DNA from: Candidatus Hydrogenedentota bacterium
GTDB taxonomy: Bacteria; Hydrogenedentota; Hydrogenedentia; Hydrogenedentales; GCA-2746185
Length of the DNA stretch: 7,260 bases
Direction of reading: 5' to 3'
Assembly: GCA_030123645.1 (NCBI GenBank)
Contig: JASJYE010000116.1
Coordinates: forward strand, 1 to 7,260
Translations under genes and position numbers: made by a program
Shown: positions 1 through 5,666 of the stretch, one piece after another
How positions within the stretch are numbered: position 1 is the first letter of the stretch
Layout: every line of letters starts with the position of its first letter
Notes under the pieces: model-generated
The model's database searches: none
What the model saw: only the letters and a program-made list of their open reading frames with translations
What the model was told of the DNA's origin: nothing

Positions 1-1
1 G

Positions 2-109
2 CACGACAGCGATTGGGAGATTCTACACCGCCGCGTGGTCATTTGTTACGGCATCTCCTCCGAAGTGATCGTCGCGACCCCGCGCCCGCCCCGTCCAGAG
101 GCGGCTTGA
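2..109 (+). CDS. C-terminal fragment of unrecognised protein
   Basis: An open frame enters from the left edge and ends at TGA (107-109), giving 35 residues. It reads HDSDWEILHRRVVICYG, then a short valine/isoleucine-rich stretch, then a tail rich in proline and arginine. The codons follow the C/G third-base preference of the other genes (CAC GAC AGC, GTG GTC, ATC TCC TCC). The mix of charged, aromatic and aliphatic residues is protein-like, whereas the longer overlapping plus-strand frame (13-366) is arginine/proline-rich filler. The fragment is too short to assign a family, and everything before the window is unseen. It converges on the minus-strand pilT group. The call rests on composition only. 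Confidence 0.45.
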   Translation, partial: HDSDWEILHRRVVICYGISSEVIVATPRPPRPEAA

Positions 110-146
110 TGACAGTAGGGTTTCGCCAGTCGCCGCGCTTGAGACT

Positions 147-287
147 TCAACCGCTCGCGCTGAAAGTGATCACGTCGAACCAAAGGAGGATCCAGACGAC
201 GACCCAGAGTCCGAGGATCGTGATTAGGAGCGCCTCCCTCCCAGTGCCGTCCTGCCCCGAGCCCGGCGGGCGAGCCGCCCGCCCCAC
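147..287 (-). CDS. Possible small single-helix membrane protein, 46 aa
   Basis: Downstream of the pilT-like stop, on the same strand, a GTG (285-287) opens a 46-codon frame ending at TGA (147-149). Residues 1-18 are glycine/arginine-rich and polar. Residues 20-37 form a continuous hydrophobic segment (LLITILGLWVVVWILLW), followed by a short polar tail. That pattern fits one transmembrane helix with the positive N-terminus inside. The hydrophobic codons are mostly ATC, CTC and GTC, matching neighbouring real genes. The start lies 39 bases after the ATPase stop, so co-transcription is likely. Against it: the Shine-Dalgarno is weak (AGGGCGAG about 10 bases upstream), the frame continues in phase from the pilT stop, and the first codons lie in a strong GC hairpin. 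No family is recognised. Confidence 0.4.
   Translation of the reverse strand: MGRAARPPGSGQDGTGREALLITILGLWVVVWILLWFDVITFSASG
265..283. other. GC-rich perfect hairpin, 8-bp stem
   Basis: GGCGGGCG (265-272) and CGCCCGCC (276-283) pair perfectly around a 3-base loop. No T-run follows on either strand, so it is not a standard intrinsic terminator. On the minus strand it lies 44 bases after the pilT-like stop and inside the first codons of the possible small membrane ORF. There it could stabilise the 3' end of the pilT transcript or damp translation of the small ORF. The structure is visible in the sequence, but its role is inference. Confidence 0.5.
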
Positions 288-326
288 CGAGACGCTCGCC
301 CTAGTGGAAGCCGCCGTCCCGACCGG

Positions 327-1424
327 CTATTTCTTCAGAATACCGCCTCGGGAGGAGCTGAGATAGACCCCCTTGAGATTCATGTCGAGCTCCTCGGGAT
401 TGTCCGAATAATCGAGCGCATCGTCTTTGCCGATGAGTTCCTGCTTGATAAGATCGATCAAGCTCATATTGAAGCTCTGCATACCGTCCTCTTTGCCGGC
501 AGCGATGGCGGTTGGGATCAGCTTGATTTGGTTCTCCCGGATCAGTTGCGCGATGGCCGGCGAGATGAACATGATCTCCACCGCCGGCACGCGGCCCCTA
601 CCGTCGGCCGACGGCACCAGCCGTTGCGCGACGCAGGCCTTGAGCTGGAGCGACAATTGCGAGCGGATTTGGTCGTGCTGACTCGAGGGAAACATGTCCA
701 TGATGCGGTCGATCGTCAACATAGCATTCGTCGTGTGAAGAGTGCTGAAGACCACATGTCCTGTTTCAGAAGCCGCCATCGCCGCGGAAAAAGTCTCCGC
801 GTCACGCATCTCCCCGATCAAGATGACATCCGGGTCCTCACGCATCGCCGCCCGGAGTGCGGTCCTAAAATCCTTCGTGTCGATCGAAATCTCGCGCTGC
901 GTGACGACACTTTTTTTGTTCTTGTGCAAAAATTCGATGGGATCCTCGAGCGTTAGAATGTGTTCGCGGCGCGTCGCATTGATTTTGTCGACGATAGAGG
1001 CAAGCGTCGTCGATTTCCCGCTGCCCGTCGTCCCCGTGATGAGCACCAGGCCGCGACGCAGCCCTGCGATCCGCTCCATCGCTTCCGGAAGGTGAAGCTC
1101 TCCGAACTTCTGAATGACCCCGCGGACGTGCCGCAACACAATGCCCACTGAACCGCGCTGGCGCAGGACATTAACGCGGAACCGCCCCAGCCCCGCGATG
1201 CCCAGCGCCACGTCCGCGTCGCCCGTCTGCTCAAACTCTTCACGCTGTTCAGGCGTCAGAATCTCATCCAGGAATTTCGAGGTATCCGGAGGCGTCAGCT
1301 TGTCGTCGTTGAAGAAATGGATTCGCCCGTCGATGCGGCACGCGGCCGGGCTGCCGACGCTGAGATGGATGTCCGACGCGCCATGCTTCACGGCATAGCT
1401 CAGGATATCCTGAAGTGTCGCCAC
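327..1424 (-). CDS. pilT: Type IV pilus retraction ATPase, PilT family
   Basis: This is a 365-residue secretion/pilus ATPase of the GspE/PilT superfamily. Such proteins form hexameric rings under the inner membrane and drive pilus depolymerisation by ATP hydrolysis. Seen: an N-terminal PAS-like domain with the family's ASDIHLSVG stretch (16-24); Walker A GTTGSGKST (131-139); Asp box around LTLEDPIEF (157-165); Walker B VILIGEMRD (200-208); His box from E220 with FSTLHTTNA (226-234); and SPAIAQLIREN (288-298), a version of PilT's AIRNLIRE helix. PilT proteins are usually about 345 residues, PilU somewhat longer; the retained AIRNLIRE-like motif favours PilT, and the extra length is a C-terminal tail from about 337. 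The frame extends upstream to 1511, but GTG 1422-1424 is preferred: AAGGGGGG lies about 10 bases upstream and homology begins at once (VATLQDILSYAV). No pilin, PilB or PilC gene is in the window. Confidence 0.93.
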   Translation of the reverse strand: MATLQDILSYAVKHGASDIHLSVGSPAACRIDGRIHFFNDDKLTPPDTSKFLDEILTPEQREEFEQTGDADVALGIAGLGRFRVNVLRQRGSVGIVLRHVRGVIQKFGELHLPEAMERIAGLRRGLVLITGTTGSGKSTTLASIVDKINATRREHILTLEDPIEFLHKNKKSVVTQREISIDTKDFRTALRAAMREDPDVILIGEMRDAETFSAAMAASETGHVVFSTLHTTNAMLTIDRIMDMFPSSQHDQIRSQLSLQLKACVAQRLVPSADGRGRVPAVEIMFISPAIAQLIRENQIKLIPTAIAAGKEDGMQSFNMSLIDLIKQELIGKDDALDYSDNPEELDMNLKGVYLSSSRGGILKK

Positions 1425-1434
1425 GGCCCCCGAT

Positions 1435-1472
1435 CCCCCCCTTGTGTCCCTGCATAAGTATAGCAGAGTATA
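1435..1472 (-). promoter_or_regulatory. Candidate pilT promoter and ribosome binding site
   Basis: On the minus strand two TATACT hexamers occur ten bases apart (1467-1472 and 1457-1462), each a good sigma-70-type -10 match in otherwise GC-rich DNA. They lie about 33-48 bases before the GTG start. AAGGGGGGG (1435-1443) follows at ribosome-binding distance. I see no convincing -35 hexamer at 16-18 bases from either, so the promoter may be weak, activator-dependent or read by another sigma factor. Confidence 0.35.
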
Positions 1473-1609
1473 CGCCGCCGCGCACCTAAGAAGATCCCGT
1501 GCGCAAAGCAACTTGTCTCGCTATGCGGCCTCATCCGCGGCGGACATTCCGAGAACGTTATACGCGCTGTCAATCGATCATTCACGACAGCCGTTGCAAG
1601 CCCGCGTTT

Positions 1610-1765
1610 CCCCGCAAGAAGCTTCTCCGTCATCAACCCCTCCCAGTACGCTATCAACACCGGACCCGCCCACTCGCCCGCACTTGCATCGAAGGCATAT
1701 CTAAACACATACTTGTCCGCATCGTACAAAGCGACTTTCAAATGCGCATAGTTCGCGTTTTGTTA
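1610..1765 (-). pseudogene. Protein-like stretch, possible gene remnant
   Basis: The divergent spacer has a minus-strand frame open from just after TAA (1763-1765) to a stop at 1400-1402. The upstream third (about 1610-1750) translates to aromatic-rich, protein-like sequence, such as YAHLKVALYDADKYVFRYAF and later WAGPVLIAYWEGL. The downstream part (below about 1600) turns into cysteine/arginine-rich, non-coding-like sequence and runs across the pilT promoter and start. The only possible start near the front is TTG 1739-1741, with no Shine-Dalgarno before it. A decayed gene that has lost its ends is the simplest reading. A real short gene with a TTG start, overlapping pilT by 25 bases, is less likely. 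I do not recognise the family. Confidence 0.25.
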
Positions 1766-1777
1766 TTATTGCGCCGA

Positions 1778-1805
1778 TTGATCGCGCCTTCCATGCGGGT
1801 AAAGT
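1778..1805 (+). promoter_or_regulatory. Candidate promoter for aminotransferase operon
   Basis: TTGATC (1778-1783) and TAAAGT (1800-1805) are 16 bases apart and resemble sigma-70 -35 and -10 elements. They would give a leader of about 45-50 bases before the ATG at 1860. Both hexamers are imperfect. Just upstream is a short AT-rich run (about 1757-1770) that is unusual for this region. No operator or attenuator (leader peptide, T-box) is visible in the short leader. Confidence 0.25.
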
Positions 1806-1847
1806 GATAGGCCGTTTGCGCGAGTAGCTTCGCTCGGATCTATCTTC

Positions 1848-1852
1848 GGAGG
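1848..1852 (+). promoter_or_regulatory. Strong Shine-Dalgarno for aminotransferase
   Basis: GGAGG sits seven bases before ATG 1860, the best ribosome binding site in the window. It fixes the start of the branched-chain aminotransferase. Confidence 0.75.
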
Positions 1853-1859
1853 AAATTCG

Positions 1860-2789
1860 ATGGCGGAAATGGAAGCGGCCCCGACGGCCTACTTCGAGGG
1901 CAAATTCGTTCCCACCGGAGAAGCGAAGGTCAGCATCCTGACCCACGCCTTCAATTATGGCACGGGGCTGTTCGAGGGGATCCGGGGTTACTACAGCAAG
2001 GACGAAGACGAAATTCTCATATTTCGATTGCAGGAACACATCGATCGCTTCCTGCGTAATTGCAGCCTGCTTTACATGGACCTGCCCGAGAACCGGGAAG
2101 ACCTCGAAGGCATTTGCATCGAGCTCGTCCAACGCAGCGGGTTTCACGAGGACGTCTACATCCGCCCAGTCGCTTACAAGAGCGAGCTCTCCCTCGGCCC
2201 CAAAGTAAAAGGCGTTGAATCGAGCTTTTGCTGCTGGGTGATCAAGCTCGGCGACTACGTCGAGATCAACGCCGGGCTCGACGTCGCCGTCTCTTCCTGG
2301 CGCCGTATCTCGGACAACGCCATCCCCGCCCGCGCCAAAACGACCGGCGGCTACATCAACTCCGCACTCGCCCGTAGCGAGGCCGACCAGGCAGGCTTCG
2401 ACGAGGCAATTGTCCTTCGCGAAGACGGCACCGTTTCCGAAGGCAGCGCGATGAACATCTTCCTCGTCCTGGACGGGAAATTGATTACGCCGCCACAAAG
2501 CGCCGACATCTTGATCGGCATTACGCGCAACACCGTCATGGAACTCGCACAGAAGGAGCTGGGCCTCGAGGTCATCGAACGGCCCATCGCGCGCACAGAG
2601 CTCTACGTCTGCGACGAGATCTTCTTCACGGGCACCAGTGCCCAGGTCGCTCCCGTGCGCTCCGTTGACCGGCGCCTCGTCGGCCGTGGCGAGCCCGGCC
2701 CGATTTCACTGAAGTTGCAGACGCTATACTTCGACGTCGTGCAAGGAAAAGTCGATAGTTACCGCCACTGGTGCACACCGGTGAAGTGA
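1860..2789 (+). CDS. ilvE: Branched-chain amino-acid aminotransferase (class IV PLP)
   Basis: This is a 309-residue cytoplasmic PLP enzyme. It would interconvert leucine, isoleucine and valine with their 2-oxo acids using glutamate/2-oxoglutarate, the last step of branched-chain synthesis. Seen: YFEGKFVP near the N-terminus; LTHAFNYGTGLFEGIRGY (27-44), typical of the small-domain substrate loop; IRPVAYKS (101-108); catalytic lysine K160 in ARAKTTGGYINS (157-168); Glu194 in the EGSAMNIF block (194-201), the residue expected to bind the PLP pyridine nitrogen; and TGTSAQVAPV (257-266) for phosphate/substrate binding. The length matches bacterial IlvE (about 300-310), and no key residue is missing. 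D-amino-acid transaminase and 4-amino-4-deoxychorismate lyase share the fold, but the FEGIRGY segment favours the branched-chain group. It probably leads an operon with the aldolase-family gene 48 bases downstream. Confidence 0.93.
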   Translation: MAEMEAAPTAYFEGKFVPTGEAKVSILTHAFNYGTGLFEGIRGYYSKDEDEILIFRLQEHIDRFLRNCSLLYMDLPENREDLEGICIELVQRSGFHEDVYIRPVAYKSELSLGPKVKGVESSFCCWVIKLGDYVEINAGLDVAVSSWRRISDNAIPARAKTTGGYINSALARSEADQAGFDEAIVLREDGTVSEGSAMNIFLVLDGKLITPPQSADILIGITRNTVMELAQKELGLEVIERPIARTELYVCDEIFFTGTSAQVAPVRSVDRRLVGRGEPGPISLKLQTLYFDVVQGKVDSYRHWCTPVK

Positions 2790-2837
2790 GATCCCTTCAA
2801 AACCGAACATTGAACGAATGTCGAGATTGAGCGATAG

Positions 2838-3506
2838 ATGAATTCTGAATCGGATCTTCGCGAGGCCATCTGCGACGCGGGCCGCCGGATGTATGCGCGA
2901 AACCTCGTAGCGGCCACAGACGGCAACCTCAGCGCGCGCATGGGTGAGGACCGATATCTGTGCACACGCAGCGGAATCCCCTTAGGCGACATGCACGCGG
3001 CCGATATCCTAATCGCCGACGGCAGCGGCCGCAAGGTCGAAGGCGAGGGAAAAGTAAGCTCTGAATTCTTCACCCACCTCGCCGCCTACAAAGAGCGTCC
3101 GGACATCTCCGTTGTCGTGCACGCCCATCCGCCCAAAGCCGTCGCCCTCACCCTCGCCGGGTTATCTATGGAGGATTACGCCTTGCCGGAACTCGTCGTG
3201 GCCCTGGGAGCAGTGCCCACCGCCGACTACGCCACACCCGGAAGCCACGAGGGCGCCGAAGCGATTCGCGTGCTTATTCGCGACTGTGACGCCCTGCTGC
3301 TCGACCGGCACGGCGCGCTCACGGTCGGCGACACCGTTCTTGACACCTATCACAAAATGGAAAAAATTGAGCATTCAGCGGAATCACTGCTCGCCGCCTA
3401 CCTACTGGGTAAGGTGCAGACCCTTGACGACGATCAGATGGAACGCCTGCTCAAAGCGAGAGCCGAGTACGGCCTTCGTGGAAAGTTCTTCAAACGCGAG
3501 ACATGA
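2838..3506 (+). CDS. Class II aldolase/adducin family enzyme
   Basis: A 222-residue member of the metal-dependent class II aldolase/adducin family (FucA, AraD, RhaD, MtnB). Members act on small sugar phosphates by aldol cleavage, epimerisation or dehydration. Seen: DGNLSAR (28-34) and TRSGIPLGDM (43-52), which form the phosphate/substrate site; Glu76 in SSEFFTH, at the position of the catalytic acid/base of FucA; the metal ligands His95 and His97 in VVVHAHPP; and His158 in LLDRHGAL as the third ligand. Length is normal (210-230) and the site looks complete. Substrate cannot be read from sequence: fuculose-1-phosphate aldolase, 5-deoxyribulose-phosphate-type aldolase and methylthioribulose-1-phosphate dehydratase are all possible. 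The start has only a weak GA-rich Shine-Dalgarno. An ATG at 2819 in another frame stops at TGA overlapping the true start, so 2838 is preferred. Probably co-transcribed with the aminotransferase. Confidence 0.88.
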   Translation: MNSESDLREAICDAGRRMYARNLVAATDGNLSARMGEDRYLCTRSGIPLGDMHAADILIADGSGRKVEGEGKVSSEFFTHLAAYKERPDISVVVHAHPPKAVALTLAGLSMEDYALPELVVALGAVPTADYATPGSHEGAEAIRVLIRDCDALLLDRHGALTVGDTVLDTYHKMEKIEHSAESLLAAYLLGKVQTLDDDQMERLLKARAEYGLRGKFFKRET

Positions 3507-3604
3507 AAAAGTCCCGCAAACCCCGCGAGGGAAAGGGGGGCGGCGGCAGGGGCCTGGCCAAATCCACGCCGCTTATCGGGGGCGCTAGGCTCATGCGGGC
3601 TTGA
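3503..3604 (+). CDS. Possible small basic protein, 33 aa
   Basis: An ATG overlaps the aldolase-family stop codon in an ATGA arrangement (3503-3506), the usual form of translational coupling. The frame runs 33 codons to TGA 3602-3604. The product is very basic and glycine-rich at the front (MKKSRKPREGKGGGGRG), then has a short aliphatic segment. It has no recognisable domain. The codons are mostly C- or G-ended, but the G-run makes that uninformative. It could be a real small gene, a leader, or chance. The ATGA overlap is the main support. Confidence 0.22.
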   Translation: MKKSRKPREGKGGGGRGLAKSTPLIGGARLMRA

Positions 3605-3919
3605 GTTTCTCCCTGTTCCCATCTATCCTATTTCTGGAATGACGCGGACGAATTCGCGACCGTTCTCAGAGCGCCGGGATACAGGACATGCGCCCTAGAA
3701 CCTAAGACCTTATGCGACAACCACTTATGTTCAAAATGGCAGTGCGGCGCGGGGACGGCAGCCTTTCTCAGTCCATAATTTTTCGGGCAACGGAGGTGAA
3801 AGCCAAGCAGATTGTGTGGTAAATGTGCTAAATTAGTGGCGCTGATATGCCCAGGTCGCACGCCGGGGGCTCGTGCAGCGCCTTGCGTACGGTCGTGTGC
3901 CTCAGAGAGGTAGTGTGCG
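3605..3919. other. Intergenic stretch without recognisable gene
   Basis: This 315-base gap separates the two plus-strand gene groups. I find no convincing coding frame: short ATG frames stop within about 20 codons, and the long minus-strand frame here (3628-4356) is mostly a shadow of the following gene. The region is more AT-rich than its surroundings, notably about 3770-3785 and 3811-3837, the latter containing TTGTGT (3812-3817) and TAAATT (3829-3834) but not at proper promoter spacing. A GGAGGTGA sequence (about 3792-3799) resembles a strong Shine-Dalgarno but leads only to frames stopping within ten codons. It probably holds the promoter of the zinc-ribbon gene; no clear terminator is seen. 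Confidence 0.5.
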
Positions 3920-4957
3920 ATGGACGGCGAAGATCCGCTGAGAGAAGAGAAATCACGACTCTGCCCGAGCTGTCGTATGCAGATTAGTGCGCTCGCTGTA
4001 AAGTGCCGATACTGCGGTGAAGAAGTCGGCAAGCCGAAATTAGAGCAGCGCACATTATCAATTAACGACCTTGGCGGCGAGAGCATATACCATCGTGCAC
4101 CTGCGGGCAGTGTGACCGAAGCCTTAGAGGCGTTTCGCGTCGAGGCCGGTCTGGGAATCGATGGGGTTGGCCAACCGCCTGACGCAAGTGAGGGCGCCGG
4201 TGTCTCCGCGCCTGGTATCGGACCAGACGGTATGCCGGTACTAGATGACGATCCCCTCGGCGAGCGATCCGGCTCCGCTTGGTATAGCGCCATCACGAGT
4301 GTGCACAAAGCCAGGCCGCCGACCTTTCGAGAGCGCCTCAAGACTGTAGGCATCATCGTCGGCGGGATAGTGCTTCTCGTACTTTTGGGCGTTAAGGCCC
4401 CCGGCTGGATCGAGGACTATCGCTTGTCCCGCGCGGGCGCCGTCGTACCAACCTTCGTGGACGATACGGAGCGCATGTTGAGAGAGGGCTACCCGCCCAT
4501 CGATGCACTCGCAGAGGCGGTACGGGCGGTTGCATACGAAGATAGCGCTTCGCACCGCAGCAGTCGCAAAAATGCCCTGGAGAAACTCATTGAGCAGGTG
4601 GAAGGCTTACTCTACGCGAAGCCTTTCGACTCAGAAAATTTGAGGAAAGCACAGGGGCTGATCACGCGCGCCAGAAACTTGTATCTATGCCACGCGACTA
4701 TCGAACTCGCTGAAACGGTCCAGAATGACACTAAAATCTACGGAATGATCCTCATCAAGATCGATCAAGCAAACTTCGTAGCCACTTTCCAGGCGAACAA
4801 TTCCGAATTGATGGAAGCTGAAAAAGGCGGCGTCCTGGCAGGAAGATTCCGCGTGCACAGCGTGACCAAACACTCTGTGACCCTTATCGACCAGGAGCGC
4901 GGAAACCGCGTCGTACGATGCAAAGTGGGAGACGGCCCAATTTCTCTTCCCGGCTAA
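3920..4957 (+). CDS. Zinc-ribbon single-helix membrane protein
   Basis: A 345-residue protein of unknown function with three visible parts. Residues 15-32 form a four-cysteine zinc ribbon (C15-x2-C18 and C29-x2-C32, ending KCRYCGE), cytosolic if the topology is N-in. Residues 40-135 are low-complexity, glycine/proline/acid-rich linker. Residues 143-158 are one transmembrane helix preceded by a basic patch (RERLK). After it come helical segments (about 177-265), then a beta-rich C-terminal domain (272-340) with GGVLAGRFRVHSVTKHSV and an RGNRVVRCKVGDG ending. That last pattern loosely resembles the periplasmic domains of PilP/GspC. The resemblance is mine by eye and not established. The start follows AGAGAGGT (about 3903-3910) at a reasonable distance. 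Codon use is looser than in ilvE (more TTA, CGT, CAT). It is followed after 88 bases by a lipoprotein gene on the same strand. Confidence 0.75.
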   Translation: MDGEDPLREEKSRLCPSCRMQISALAVKCRYCGEEVGKPKLEQRTLSINDLGGESIYHRAPAGSVTEALEAFRVEAGLGIDGVGQPPDASEGAGVSAPGIGPDGMPVLDDDPLGERSGSAWYSAITSVHKARPPTFRERLKTVGIIVGGIVLLVLLGVKAPGWIEDYRLSRAGAVVPTFVDDTERMLREGYPPIDALAEAVRAVAYEDSASHRSSRKNALEKLIEQVEGLLYAKPFDSENLRKAQGLITRARNLYLCHATIELAETVQNDTKIYGMILIKIDQANFVATFQANNSELMEAEKGGVLAGRFRVHSVTKHSVTLIDQERGNRVVRCKVGDGPISLPG

Positions 4958-5045
4958 GGGCGCCGTGGCCACCGCTCTCATTGTGTTATGCTTACGCGCA
5001 GGGGCGAGTTCCAACTACATCATTTTTAAGGAATGATCCAGGCAG

Positions 5046-5663
5046 ATGTCACCTAGCACCTTAATATTTCGCTGCATTGTGATAGCCTCCACGGCGCTCC
5101 TGTCCGCTTGCGCCATCTTCGGAGGCAAGGAACCGAAGGCCCCGCTGGCGTCAGAAGCCGCGGGCGAAACCGAAACTGAACAACCGCACGAATTCGAGGC
5201 CCGCCTGCACGCTGCCGTAAGAAGCGAACTTCGCTCCGCGAATCGCCGGCCGGATCGGCCCAGCACAAAGATCATCTTCAAGAAGCCCTACTACTACAAA
5301 GAGTATTTTGCCTCTCCAAACGACGAGGACGAGTACACGCTCGAATTTAGCGAAAGAGAATCGCGCACCGCGCCACTGAGCGCGGAAATGAACGTCGACA
5401 GAATACGTTTCGCGACGCGCATGCACCGCAAGAAAGAGGACGCGCGCATCGACGAGAACTTCTTACGCGGCACGGGCAAGAAAACCACCTCCTATGAGCT
5501 GCGCAATGGCAAGTGGCGCCGGCTCGCAAGCCTATACGTCGCAGACAAGACCGAGGAAATCGTCAATGGTGAATGGCGCCCCATCCGCGAAGCGCCTTCG
5601 CGCCCCGTGTTAGAAGAAGAAGAACCCACGCGCTGGTGGCAGCGGCTCATGTTCTGGCGTTGA
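5046..5663 (+). CDS. Small lipoprotein of unknown function
   Basis: A 205-residue predicted lipoprotein. The signal peptide runs over residues 1-21, with Arg9, a hydrophobic core (IVIASTALLSA) and a lipobox LLSAC giving lipidated Cys22. Residue +2 is alanine, not aspartate, so outer-membrane sorting is expected if the Lol rule applies. The mature protein is highly charged: an acidic linker (35-50), an aromatic KKPYYYKEYF patch (79-88), an acid/base-rich middle, then two similar units ending in NGKWR (154-158) and NGEWR (174-178), spaced 20 residues. The tail ends WWQRLMFWR. No family is recognised. The start is chosen because the signal peptide begins there; AAGGA at 5028-5032 is slightly far and an AGG closer in may serve. 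The stop is three bases before the next gene. Confidence 0.8.
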   Translation: MSPSTLIFRCIVIASTALLSACAIFGGKEPKAPLASEAAGETETEQPHEFEARLHAAVRSELRSANRRPDRPSTKIIFKKPYYYKEYFASPNDEDEYTLEFSERESRTAPLSAEMNVDRIRFATRMHRKKEDARIDENFLRGTGKKTTSYELRNGKWRRLASLYVADKTEEIVNGEWRPIREAPSRPVLEEEEPTRWWQRLMFWR

Positions 5664-5666
5664 GCC

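Noticed and set aside
1..42. Minus-strand gene start at ATG 40-42 with GGAGGAG upstream
   Set aside because: Only 14 codons are visible (basic, cysteine-containing), and the spacing from GGAGGAG is long at 12 bases. The opposing plus-strand gene end is more protein-like. The GGAGGAG is real and may deserve a look with more sequence.
13..366. Long plus-strand frame at the left end
   Set aside because: It is arginine/proline-rich with no domain, overlaps the pilT 3' end and runs opposite the better-supported small membrane frame. It looks like a GC-rich shadow.
1425..1511. N-terminal extension of the pilT-like protein to 1511
   Set aside because: The extra 29 residues are not family-like, have no Shine-Dalgarno, and would cover the -10-like boxes. 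The PilT homology starts right at the GTG 1422-1424.
3776..3840. Clear promoter for the zinc-ribbon gene
   Set aside because: AT-rich hexamers are present, but no -35/-10 pair has proper spacing, so I did not call a specific promoter.
3628..4356. Long minus-strand frame across the intergenic gap and zinc-ribbon gene
   Set aside because: It is rich in serine, proline and arginine without domains, and antisense to a gene with clear zinc-ribbon and membrane features. Shadow frame.
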